This document shows, one piece after another, positions 34,973 to 44,200 of a stretch of 64,000 bases of DNA. The DNA lies in NCBI GenBank assembly GCA_016284875.1, contig JAEEPS010000001.1, positions 62,001-126,000 of the forward strand. The letters run 5' to 3'. The notes below the pieces were generated by a model that saw only the letters and a program-made list of their open reading frames with translations, made no database searches and was not told the origin of the DNA. Every line of letters begins with the position of its first letter. The stretch's first letter is position 1. A program made the translations under genes and the position numbers. Source of the DNA: Salinivirgaceae bacterium. GTDB taxonomy: Bacteria; Bacteroidota; Bacteroidia; Bacteroidales; SZUA-534.

Positions 34973-35380
34973 TCATTTATCTTCAAAAAAATCTATAAAA
35001 ACAGATTGACAATCTTTATCAGTAACATTAAATACACCCGTGCAAACCATATTTTCATTTTTCACACACACGGCTTTAAACTTATGCTCTCCTTGAGTTA
35101 CATTAGCAATAATAATCCAACCATCAAGAACCTCATTACTATCGTCTTTTATATCACAAGGAATATCCGTTTCTGTGGGAGAGTAGGCTCCTCGCAATGT
35201 TCCACATAATTCATCGTCCAAATATACATTTACATCGTAATCGACTTTCCAGTTATTTATTAAGGCTTGAATATTTGTGTAAAACATCACTTTTGTTGTT
35301 TTAGTGGTGTCTTGTCCGTTTTCTTTTTTACAACCTATAAAGGCAACCAGAACTAATAATACAAATAAAATCTTCTTCAT
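34973..35380 (-). CDS. Small lipoprotein inserted between mreB and mreC
   Basis: Not recognised. From the ATG at 35380 it has 135 residues: signal peptide MKKILFVLLVLVAFIGC with Cys 17 as lipid anchor, a short KKENGQDTTK linker, and one beta-rich domain with four cysteines (two in LCGTLRGAYSPTETDIPC, two later). It lies in the same direction as the mre genes, 21 bases before mreC, and is clearly more AT-rich than its neighbours. A 30-base perfect palindrome sits 28 bases upstream. This looks like a late insertion into a conserved operon. The longer frame start at 35446 would read through the palindrome and is unlikely. Confidence 0.65.
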   Translation of the reverse strand: MKKILFVLLVLVAFIGCKKENGQDTTKTTKVMFYTNIQALINNWKVDYDVNVYLDDELCGTLRGAYSPTETDIPCDIKDDSNEVLDGWIIIANVTQGEHKFKAVCVKNENMVCTGVFNVTDKDCQSVFIDFFEDK

Positions 35381-35408
35381 AATTTGTAGCATTTTTGTGG
35401 TTCTTGTT

Positions 35409-35438
35409 TGTAGAGACGATGTGCACATCGTCTCTACA
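35409..35438. repeat. 30-base perfect palindrome
   Basis: TGTAGAGACGATGTG is followed directly by its exact reverse complement, with no spacer. The TTTGTAGAGACG start matches TTTGTAGGGACG at 9470-9480. Palindromes of the GTAGAGACG type are dispersed repeats in several Bacteroidota. It lies between mreB and the inserted lipoprotein gene. Confidence 0.8.
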
Positions 35439-35523
35439 CCACACATTCTCCCCTTCAGTTATTCAATCCTTCAATCCTTCAAAAAGATTGTGCCCATCAG
35501 AAACCGACAGGCACAATCGCTAA

Positions 35524-36549
35524 TTATTTAATCAAGAATTTGAATCGGTGCGAGTTTTTCAGCGCGATGCCTGTGCCGCGTGCCACGCAGTGCAGCGGGT
35601 CTTCGGCAACGTGGAACGGAATCTTTGTCTTTTCAGTCAGACGCTTGTCCAATCCGCGCAGCAGTGCGCCGCCGCCAGCAAGGAAGATGCCCTTGCGGTA
35701 GATGTCGGCGTACAACTCAGGTGGTGTGTGCTCGAGTGTTGCCAGAATGGCCGTCTCAATCTTGCTGATAGAGCGGTCAAGGCAGTGAGCGATTTCCTGA
35801 TACGAGATTGGAATCTCAATCGGCAGGGCCGTCATTTGGTGCGGTCCGCGAACCAGGTAGTCTGCGGGCGGCTCGTCCAAGTCGGGCAGCGCCGAGCCAA
35901 CCTTGATTTTGATGTCCTCGGCCGTGCGCTCACCAATCTTAATATTGTGCTGATGGCGCATATACTCGCGGATGTCTTCCGTGAACTCATCGCCAGCAAT
36001 GCGGATTGACTCGTTCGAAACAATGCCGCCCAGCGATATGACTGCAATCTCGGTGGTACCACCGCCAATATCGACAACCATATGGCCCTCGGGCGCCTCA
36101 ACATCAACGCCCATACCAAGCGCGGCGGCCATCGGCTCGTAAATCATCAGCACCTCGCGGCCACCAGCGTGTTCCGACGAGTCGCGCACGGCACGCAGTT
36201 CAACCTCGGTTGAGCCCGACGGCACGCAGATGACGATTTTCAAAGCAGGCGAGAAAAGTTGAGTCTTCTTCTCGTTCACCATTCTGATAAGGCCGCGAAT
36301 CATCTTCTCGGCAGCGTCGAAGTCGGCAATCACACCATCGCGCAGCGGGCGGATGGTTTTGATGTTCTCGTGCGTCTTGCCGTGCATCATTCGTGCCTTT
36401 TCGCCAATGGCAATCACCTTTTGTGTGTTGTTGTCAACGGCCACAATCGACGGCTCGTCAACCACAATCTTGTCGTTATGGATGATTATGGAATTGGCTG
36501 TGCCAAGGTCGATTGCAAGTTCTTGTGTTAAAAACGAAAACAATCCCAT
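35524..36549 (-). CDS. mreB: Rod shape-determining actin homologue MreB
   Basis: Cytoskeletal ATPase that guides the elongasome. Seen in 341 residues: the actin phosphate-1 block IDLGTANSIIIH, phosphate-2 VVDIGGGTTEIAVISLGG at about 164-181, and adenosine block GIFLAGGGALLRGLD at about 292-306. Length typical. It follows purH by 15 bases. Confidence 0.98.
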   Translation of the reverse strand: MGLFSFLTQELAIDLGTANSIIIHNDKIVVDEPSIVAVDNNTQKVIAIGEKARMMHGKTHENIKTIRPLRDGVIADFDAAEKMIRGLIRMVNEKKTQLFSPALKIVICVPSGSTEVELRAVRDSSEHAGGREVLMIYEPMAAALGMGVDVEAPEGHMVVDIGGGTTEIAVISLGGIVSNESIRIAGDEFTEDIREYMRHQHNIKIGERTAEDIKIKVGSALPDLDEPPADYLVRGPHQMTALPIEIPISYQEIAHCLDRSISKIETAILATLEHTPPELYADIYRKGIFLAGGGALLRGLDKRLTEKTKIPFHVAEDPLHCVARGTGIALKNSHRFKFLIK

Positions 36550-36564
36550 TGTTCTATCTATTTT

Positions 36565-38148
36565 CTAGTGTTTAAAATGTCTGATTCCTGTGAACACCAT
36601 TGCGATGCCGTATTTGTTGCAGGCCTCGATGACCTCGGGGTCGTGGATGCTGCCGCCAGGTGTTACAATGTACTTGATGCCGAACTCGTTGCAGGCCTCA
36701 ACGCTGTCGCTGAACGGGAAGAACGCGTCAGAGATGAGCACGCTCTCGCCGATTGTGCAGCCTTGTTTCAGGTTGAAGCGCGGCACTGTCAGGCGTTGCA
36801 GACTGTCGATGCGGTTGGGTTGGCCCATTCCCGCGCCAGTGAGCCAGTACGACCCGTCGGCGGCTTGCGACACAAGCGCCATTGAGTTGCTCTTCAGGTA
36901 TTTGCAGGCCTGTGTGCCGAATTTTGCAAGGTCAATCTGCTTGTCGGTGAACTTGCAGTCGGTAACAGGGCGGTACTCTTTGTCCATTCCCTCGTCCTCG
37001 TCCTGAACCAGCAGGCCGCCGTTCACCGAGCGGTACATTTTCTCGCCAGTGATTGTCGGCTTGACAGGCGTTACCAGCACGCGCAGGTTCTTCTTCTTTG
37101 CCAGAACTTCTTTTGCCTCTTCGGTGTACGCAGGGGCGATGATTATCTCGATGAACTTGCCCGTGAACCATTCGGCAATCTGCTTGTCAACCTCGCAGGT
37201 GAAGCAGACAATGCCGCCGTAGGCGCTCACAGGGTCGCCCGCCCAAGCCAACTCAAGGGCTTTCATCGGGCTGTCGGCCACGGCCAGACCGCAAGGGTTC
37301 AGGTGCTTAACAACCGCCACGCCAACTTTGTTCTTGATGTTGTCAACAGCGTTGTAGGCGTCGCTTGCGGCCTTCCAGGCGGCGTCGGCGTCGAGCATAT
37401 TGTTGTATGAAATCTCTTTGCCCTGCAGACAAGGTGAGCCTGCCAGCGTGTGCTCGAGATTGGTGTTCTTGAACGGATAGAAGACGGCTTTTTGGTGCGG
37501 GTTCTCGCCGTAGCGAAGCACCTTGCCGCCAGTCAGGCTGATTTTCTCTGACTCTTCGTTGTCTTTGTTGAAGTAGTTGAAGATGGCCGAGTCGTAGTGC
37601 GACGATGTGTCGAAAGCCTTGCGTGCGAACTCGCGGCGCTGCTCAAGCGTTGTCTCGGCGCCCTGTTTCTGCAGGATTTCGAGCAGTTCGCCGTATTGCT
37701 CGCGCGAACTTACAATAACCACGTCTTTGAAATTCTTTGCAGCCGCGCGGATGAGCGATATGCCGCCAATGTCAATCTTCTCGATGATGTCGGCTTCGGG
37801 TGCGCCGCTTGCCACGGTCTGCTCAAACGGGTAAAGGTCGACAATCACCAGGTCGATGTTGTCAATCTCGTACTGCTTCATCTGCTCGTTGTCCTGCGCA
37901 TTGTCGCGACGGCCCAGAATGCCGCCGAAAATCTTCGGGTGCAGCGTCTTCACGCGTCCGCCCAGAATCGACGGGTAAGTGGTGAGCGACTCAACGGTCT
38001 GCACATTCACGCCCAATTTTTTGATGAAATCGTAGGTTCCGCCTGTCGAGATGAGATTAACGCCCAGTTTGTCGAGTTCCTTCACAATCGGTTCCAACTG
38101 GTCTTTGTAAAAAACCGATATGAGTGCATTCTTAATTTTTGTTGCCAT
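36565..38148 (-). CDS. purH: Bifunctional AICAR transformylase / IMP cyclohydrolase
   Basis: Performs the last two steps of IMP synthesis. Seen in 527 residues from the ATG at 38148: an N-terminal methylglyoxal-synthase-like cyclohydrolase domain (ALISVFYKDQ, LISTGGTYDFIKKLG, TLHPKIFGGILGRR) and the C-terminal transformylase domain (LRYGENPHQKAVFYP, VKHLNPCGLAVAD, SDAFFPFSDSVEACNEFG). It heads the mre operon, an arrangement usual in Bacteroidales; only transcription, not function, connects them. Confidence 0.98.
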   Translation of the reverse strand: MATKIKNALISVFYKDQLEPIVKELDKLGVNLISTGGTYDFIKKLGVNVQTVESLTTYPSILGGRVKTLHPKIFGGILGRRDNAQDNEQMKQYEIDNIDLVIVDLYPFEQTVASGAPEADIIEKIDIGGISLIRAAAKNFKDVVIVSSREQYGELLEILQKQGAETTLEQRREFARKAFDTSSHYDSAIFNYFNKDNEESEKISLTGGKVLRYGENPHQKAVFYPFKNTNLEHTLAGSPCLQGKEISYNNMLDADAAWKAASDAYNAVDNIKNKVGVAVVKHLNPCGLAVADSPMKALELAWAGDPVSAYGGIVCFTCEVDKQIAEWFTGKFIEIIIAPAYTEEAKEVLAKKKNLRVLVTPVKPTITGEKMYRSVNGGLLVQDEDEGMDKEYRPVTDCKFTDKQIDLAKFGTQACKYLKSNSMALVSQAADGSYWLTGAGMGQPNRIDSLQRLTVPRFNLKQGCTIGESVLISDAFFPFSDSVEACNEFGIKYIVTPGGSIHDPEVIEACNKYGIAMVFTGIRHFKH

Positions 38149-38213
38149 CAACAATTCATTTTAATTTGAATATCTGTAAGATATGGTTGGTGAAAATCCA
38201 CCATGCCACCGTA

Positions 38214-38243
38214 CAAATATATATTATTTGACTGCTTACAAAA
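38214..38243 (-). promoter_or_regulatory. Promoter of the purH-mre operon
   Basis: On the minus strand TTTTG (38243-38239), a 17-base spacer and TATATTTG (38221-38214): both boxes of the Bacteroidota promoter are exact. Transcription should start near 38207, leaving a leader of about 60 bases that can form a small GGTGGATTTTCACC hairpin. Confidence 0.75.
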
Positions 38244-38561
38244 GTAGCAAATACCTTATTTGTAAACAACATTTTAAACAAGCGTTTTTTCTTTTTTGGT
38301 TGAAGCAAACAAGGGTATAGTCCATCATTTTTATGAATCTATAACTTCAGAACAGAAGTTCGTTTTGAATTTTCGTGGAACATTACTTCACAACCAAACT
38401 CTTCTTTTTATTCAAACAACCAAGTTTCTGAAGGCTTTTTGTGTTTTTCTAATTCAGTCAGCCTAACGGCTTTTATGTGGAACAATTTGAGTTGATTTTT
38501 ATTAGTTAAATAAATATAGATTATTGATTATTAGCGAGATAACCTATATTATATAAACCAA

Positions 38562-38577
38562 TGTTCCACGTGAAACA
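38562..38577. promoter_or_regulatory. parS centromere-like site
   Basis: TGTTCCACGTGAAACA is an exact match to the ParB-binding consensus TGTTNCACGTGAAACA described in Bacillus and predicted across many phyla. It touches the mnmG stop codon. Only one copy was seen in this window, and parA/parB are not present here. mnmG is a frequent neighbour of oriC in bacteria, which supports a position in the origin half. Confidence 0.85.
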
Positions 38578-40440
38578 TTACCTTCCGAAGTAAACCAGTA
38601 GCACGTTGATGTCGTTCGGACTGACGCCTGAAATGCGTGCAGCATGGCCGATTGTGGCTGGTTGGTATTTGGCTAATTTGCTTCGCGCCTCGGTGGTTAT
38701 CGACTGCAACTTCGAGTAATCGAAGCCTTCTGGTATCTTCAAGTCCTCAAGTTTCTTGAGTTTTTCGGCATTATTCTTCTCGCGCTCAATATAGCCGGAG
38801 TATTTGATGTTGAACTCCGCTCCTTCAACGACTTCACGGCTTGCATCGGAATATTGGTTTAGTTGCGGCAATTCTTTTATCATATCAGCAAGAGTGATGT
38901 CTGGCCGCGACAAGATTTGCGCATATTTGACGCTTTCACTGATTTTCGAACTTCCATGTTCCTCGAGGAACGGATTGGCATGTTCTGCACGAATGTTTGT
39001 TGTGGAAAGATGCTCAACAAGAGAATTTATTGCATCACGCTTTTTAAAGTAACGTTCCAACTGTTCACGACGAGCCAAACCAATATTGAAGGATTTTTCA
39101 GTCAGGCGCTCATCAGCATTGTCCTGACGGAGAAGCATACGATACTCGGCACGACTGGTAAACATTCGATAAGGCTCATCAACACCTTTGCAGATAAGGT
39201 CATCAATAAGAACACCAATGTAGGCTTCATCGCGCTTCAAAACGAATGGTTCCTTGCCCGCGCATTGCAAATGAGCATTGATTCCGGCCATCAATCCTTG
39301 CGCTGCGGCTTCCTCATAACCAGTTGTTCCGTTAATCTGACCTGCAAAAAACAAACCATTGATGATTTTTGTTTCAAGTGTTGCTTTCAGTTGAGTAGGC
39401 TGAAAGTAGTCATATTCAATTGCATATCCCGGACGGAATATCTTGCAATTTTCGAGTCCTGGTATCTTGTGAATGGCATTATACTGCACCTCCCACGGCA
39501 ACGATGATGAAAAACCGTTGATGTAATATTCGTGGGTTGTAAAGCCTTCTGGCTCCAAAAACAACTGGTGCGAATCTTTATCGCTAAATGTAACAAGTTT
39601 GCTCTCTATACTTGGACAGTAGCGCGGTCCTACTCCAACAATCGTGTGATTGAAAATAGGAGAATCTACAAATCCTTTACGTAACTCATCGTGTACTTCT
39701 GTATTTGTGCGAGTTATGTAACAAGGAATCTGATGGTCGTGATATGGTTTTTCAGTTGAATAACTGAAGAAATACGGTTCTTCATCACCATATTGAATGC
39801 TGCATTTTTCAAAATCAATTGTCCGGCCGTCAATACGCGCAGGTGTTCCTGTTTTCATCCTTCCGGTCTCAAAACCCAAATAGACCAGGTTCTCGGTCAA
39901 CCCTACTGATGGCAATTCTGAAAAACGTCCGCCCACAAATTGTGTTCGGCCAATATGCATCAAACCATTTAAAAATGTTCCGTTTGTAAGAACAACAGTG
40001 CGCGATTTGAATTCAAAACCTATCTGTGTTTTTACTCCAACAACTCTGTCTGATTGAGTTAGCAAACCAACAACATTATCCTGAAATAAATCAAGATTAG
40101 GTGTGTTCTCAAGCATCTCGCGCCAAGCAAGTGAAAAAAGAGCACGGTCGCATTGCGCACGCGGACTCCACATGGCAGGACCTTTCGAGCGATTCAGCAT
40201 TCGGTATTGAATGGCTGATTTGTCAGTAACAATACCTGTATAACCGCCCATTGCGTCAATCTCTTTAACAATTTGGCCTTTGGCAATTCCACCAATAGCG
40301 GGATTACACGACATACAACCAAATTTGGTCATATCCATCGTTATCAAAAGAGTGTGAGAACCCATATTAGCAGCAGCGGCAGCAGCCTCACATCCTGCAT
40401 GTCCGCCTCCCACTACAATAACATCGTATTCAGGAAGCAT
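38578..40440 (-). CDS. mnmG: tRNA uridine-5-carboxymethylaminomethyl modification enzyme MnmG
   Basis: FAD-dependent half of the MnmE-MnmG complex that makes cmnm5U34 in tRNA. Seen in 620 residues from the ATG at 40440: the FAD dinucleotide fold VIVVGGGHAGCEAA at about 7-20, NPAIGGIAKGQIVKEID, the family signature GGRFSELPSVGLTE ... GRMKTGTPARIDGR, and the C-terminal helical domain ending RISGVSPNDINVLLVYFGR. Last gene of a ten-gene run, directly followed by parS. The frame also has an ATG three codons earlier that overlaps ybeY. Confidence 0.98.
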   Translation of the reverse strand: MLPEYDVIVVGGGHAGCEAAAAAANMGSHTLLITMDMTKFGCMSCNPAIGGIAKGQIVKEIDAMGGYTGIVTDKSAIQYRMLNRSKGPAMWSPRAQCDRALFSLAWREMLENTPNLDLFQDNVVGLLTQSDRVVGVKTQIGFEFKSRTVVLTNGTFLNGLMHIGRTQFVGGRFSELPSVGLTENLVYLGFETGRMKTGTPARIDGRTIDFEKCSIQYGDEEPYFFSYSTEKPYHDHQIPCYITRTNTEVHDELRKGFVDSPIFNHTIVGVGPRYCPSIESKLVTFSDKDSHQLFLEPEGFTTHEYYINGFSSSLPWEVQYNAIHKIPGLENCKIFRPGYAIEYDYFQPTQLKATLETKIINGLFFAGQINGTTGYEEAAAQGLMAGINAHLQCAGKEPFVLKRDEAYIGVLIDDLICKGVDEPYRMFTSRAEYRMLLRQDNADERLTEKSFNIGLARREQLERYFKKRDAINSLVEHLSTTNIRAEHANPFLEEHGSSKISESVKYAQILSRPDITLADMIKELPQLNQYSDASREVVEGAEFNIKYSGYIEREKNNAEKLKKLEDLKIPEGFDYSKLQSITTEARSKLAKYQPATIGHAARISGVSPNDINVLLVYFGR

Positions 40441-40441
40441 C

Positions 40442-40855
40442 TTAATCAAATAAAGAAAGGTACTGGTTTTCTTTTGCGCGCATTACTGGCACTTCTTCGT
40501 CAGACTTATCGTTGTAGCCAACAAAATGAAGTACTCCGTGTATCATCACGCGCGCAAGTTCTTTTTCAAATGTCACTCCGTATTCTTTGGCATTATCGGC
40601 AACAGTGTCAACACTAATGAAAATGTCACCAGAAATCACATTGTCTTCGCAGTAATCGAACGAAATAACATCGGTATAATAGTCATGATTCAAATATTGG
40701 CGATTGATGTCGAGAAGGTAGGCATCAGAACAAAGAATGTAATTTACATCGCCAAGCGTTTTGTTCTCGTTGGTAACAAGTTTTTCAATGTTTGACTCAA
40801 TATTGAATTTTGAGAGGTCAAACTCGTCGGTGTCTTCAAAAAATACGTTTATCAC
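40442..40855 (-). CDS. ybeY: Endoribonuclease YbeY / rRNA maturation factor
   Basis: Metal-dependent protein for 16S rRNA 3' maturation and ribosome quality control. Seen in 137 residues: the UPF0054 motif near the C terminus reads HGVLHFVGYND, keeping the first two zinc His; the third His of E. coli (H-G-x-L-H-x5-H) is Asp here, as in some Bacteroidota homologues. N-terminal half matches the family (RQYLNHDYYTDVISFDY, GDIFISVDTV). It is 1 base from the next gene and overlaps the possible longer start of mnmG. Confidence 0.9.
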   Translation of the reverse strand: MINVFFEDTDEFDLSKFNIESNIEKLVTNENKTLGDVNYILCSDAYLLDINRQYLNHDYYTDVISFDYCEDNVISGDIFISVDTVADNAKEYGVTFEKELARVMIHGVLHFVGYNDKSDEEVPVMRAKENQYLSLFD

Positions 40856-40856
40856 C

Positions 40857-41252
40857 TTACATATTGAATATTAGTTTGACAATGGCTCCGTTTTTTTCAA
40901 ACTCCACATCATCGGTAAGATTTTTCATAAGAAATATACCGCGTCCGTCTGGTTTTTCAATATAGTCAGGTTTGGTTGGATCTGGTACCATATTCAAATC
41001 AAATCCATTTCCCTCATCTTCAACAATAATGGTAAGTTTTTTATCGTCCTTTACAACTTCAATGGTTACTTTCTTTTCAGGATCATTGTTGTTTCCGTGA
41101 ACAATGGCATTTGTCACGGCTTCGATTGTAGAGATTAAGACATTTCCGTACATGTCGGAAATGATTGACAACTCGATTGCAACCTCATCGATAAGATTCT
41201 CGACAAGTGATACATTCTCAATTTTCGACTGTATGACTAATTTCTTATTCAT
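40857..41252 (-). CDS. Small HATPase, anti-sigma-factor kinase type (RsbW/SpoIIAB-like)
   Basis: Stand-alone ATP-binding domain like the switch kinases that hold sigma factors or antagonise STAS proteins. Seen in 131 residues: N box AVTNAIVHGNN at about 49-59, G1 box VEDEGNGFD at about 85-93, and G2 box GRGIFLMKNLTD. No partner gene (STAS or sigma factor) is adjacent. A SpoIIE-type phosphatase of the kind that opposes such kinases is encoded 13 kb away at 54.4 kb; a link is only a guess. Between ybeY and the large coiled-coil gene, as in many Bacteroidota. Confidence 0.85.
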   Translation of the reverse strand: MNKKLVIQSKIENVSLVENLIDEVAIELSIISDMYGNVLISTIEAVTNAIVHGNNNDPEKKVTIEVVKDDKKLTIIVEDEGNGFDLNMVPDPTKPDYIEKPDGRGIFLMKNLTDDVEFEKNGAIVKLIFNM

Positions 41253-44200
41253 TGTTTATACCATTAATATACTTGTCAAAGATAACTTTATAAACGGAAT
41301 TTAATCTAAGATTACCCTGTTTCAAAAATTCAATATTCTTTTCAAATTTAATGTCTTCTATCGAATTATCAGTTTTATTTCTACTAATATTTTTTCCGGT
41401 TGTGGCAATTCTTTTGTCTTCCGTTTCTCTCTCATTTTCAGCATTTTCTGCCTGCAATAATTTATTTACAATGTTTTGCTGGCGCATAACTGTCTGAATC
41501 GATAACTTCTTATTGGCCAAATCAGAGTGATTTTTTTCCATTAGTTCTTTCACTTCGCGAAGCAGTTTTGACATTCCATCATCTATTTCACTATTATTTG
41601 ACATTTTTTGAATCATCTGCTGATAGATCTCATTTTGCATCAATGATTTAGCAATCTGTTTATTGATTTGTTCAGAATCGCCTGATTTCATTTGATTGAG
41701 CAATTCGCGCAACTGGTCTTTCATGGACTCTTGAGCACTACGCATTTCTGACAAAGAATCCTCATTTTTCTTAGGTTTCTGCTTACGGTTTTTAATTTGT
41801 TTTCCGCTTGCGCCAGATGCAGAAGCATTATCCATATTCTTTAAAGATTCTGATAAGATAAGTATTAGATCGTTCATTTGGCTAAGTGCGTCACGTTGAC
41901 ACAAAGTTCCCCTAGATGAAGACCTCTCTTGAAAATAAGTAGAAGCCTTAATCATATTATCCTCAATCAAGAAAGATGCTTTTGAAATGTGACGGCCAAG
42001 AAAAAGTGTTCGTTTAGACAAAGAATAAAGACTATCTCTGATTAGTTTAAAATTTTCTACCAATTCAGATTGTTCAACTATTTGATCAAGATAAGCAGAA
42101 CTGCTAAATTCAACTCTTTCAAATTTAACAATCATACTTTCCTGACGAAAAGACAATTCAAACAAGTTATCGAGTATTTGTCTTAAATCATCAGCATTTT
42201 CAGCCTCTTGTTCAGAAGAAGAACTTTTAATATTTTCTTTGATTTTCTTTGCCAATTCACTTATTTTTTTTGAATTGTCCTCAGATTCCTTTTTAAATGA
42301 ATCAAAATCATTGTTTTCCAGTTGGTTTTTCTCTTTATCGAAACTTGATTGGATATCATCAAATTCATTTTTAAAGTCTTCAATATTTAAAGGTTTGTCA
42401 AGCAGACTATTATCGGTCTTTATTTGATCATATTGTTTAGATAAATCATCAAATACATCCTGTTGTAAATTAAGTTTATCAAGTGAATTGTCTGAGGGTT
42501 TTTCAGAGAGTTCTTTTTGATTTTGAGAAAGTAACTCAAGATTATTGGATAATTGTTGTAAGTCTTCTTCAAATTTAACTTTCTTAAGCAATTCAAGATT
42601 ACGATCGATCGATTTTCTGAAATCTTCAAAATCTTTCTTCGTAGTTTCTGGATTAACATCTTGCTTATTTTGATTTGCCAAGTCAGATATTTCTTGAAGA
42701 ATTTGTTTTAATTCATCATCAACAAGACTATTAATGATTTCAGAAATCATGTTCTGTTTTTCAAGCAATTCTGAATCGAAAGAATTGTTATTTGATAATT
42801 GGTTTTGTGATTTAGAAATCTCTTCAAGAAGATTTTCAAGAGTATTGGTTTTGTTTTTTATTTGTTGAAGAAGGTTTTGTTTCTCCCATTCTGATAAATT
42901 ATTATCAATACTTTTCTTACGCAATTCATTTAAGTCGTTCTTAATTTCTTCAGACAATTGTTTTGACAGTTCGAATTTATTAAACACTGACTCATACTGC
43001 AGTTCTTTATCGACTGCTTGATTAATTATAGACTTAATTACATAAGAAAATGTTTCAGACACTGTTTTCTTAGGGCCATGAATAGCGTCATTGTCAAATA
43101 TTTCAAAATGACAGGTGATTAATTTATCTTCCAAATCAGAAGAAGACGGTTTTTCAAAAGTGTAGAAAATACGTTGTGAAGTAATATTATAATAGATAGG
43201 AATATTGATTGTATCTTTTTTCTTTTCATCCTCAAAGCAGAAGACAAGTTTTGAAAAACCATAATCATCACTTATAACACCATCGAAAACCAAGTCATGA
43301 CCGGACAATTCATCAATCTTGGAAACTTTAATTTCCGGGTAATTGTCAGGAATAGAATATATTTTAAAGATCATGTATTCTTTAGATGAGTTCAGATTTG
43401 AAACTTTAACGTCCAAGAACTCATTATTTAATATTTTCTCTCGAACATAAACTGTGTCAGAAAATGAAAATTTCAATAGCGATGAATCTGATATTTTTCT
43501 AATAGTTAAAGTATCAAAATATCTACCAATAAAGGCATATTTCAAAGATGTTCCTTGTGGAACATTTAAAATGTTTTGGTTATAAACAATAGTGTCATGC
43601 TTATTAACATATCTAGGATAATCGATTAATACATGATAATCAGTTATTAATGGTGAATTAAAAACATTGATAGTAAATTGCTTAGAACGATATTGTTCAG
43701 TTTCTAAGGTAAAATTAAATGCATTATTTATGTTCTTGAAAATATAATTAAAGGTTGAATCATCAGTTCGTTGCATTTGATATCGGTTGTTACTGAAGCA
43801 AACGAAAAGATCATAAATGTCAAAATTAGAAATGACTTTTGCGCTGATTAGTAAATCTCCACCTTTTTCAACCAACAAACCATTATTTATCAGAACATCA
43901 AATGAATAATTTGGTTGATTATCAGAAGAATAATATAGAATATTTCTAAATCCATTATAATAAAGAGAAGGAAAACAAAATAATAATCCGAATAGAAGTA
44001 TTATTGAAAGTAAAATTGAGGAAATTTTTGATTTCCAATCATATAGTATAGTTTTACTAAAATCAAAACCGTCTAGTTTCTCTATTTTTTGATAAATACT
44101 TGCTTTAACTAGAGTGTTATCATCAACAGTAGATAATTGATAAATATTAATCAAATAATCTTGAAAGTCAGGATTAGACAACTGGATTCGCCGGCATGCA

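Larger units (their letters stand above)
38149..38577. other. 429-base gap with purH promoter and parS
   Basis: AT-rich gap between purH and mnmG. It contains the purH promoter and leader (with a GGTG/CACC hairpin at 38187-38203), then about 300 bases without a gene, then the parS site at its end. I looked for DnaA boxes (TTATCCACA-like) and found none. Confidence 0.6.

Noticed and set aside
37597-38169. 190-codon plus-strand frame opposite purH
   Set aside because: Antisense to purH and its promoter region; no features.
38149-38577. Replication origin next to parS
   Set aside because: The gap is AT-rich and close to mnmG, but I found no DnaA boxes or dnaA gene, so oriC cannot be claimed.
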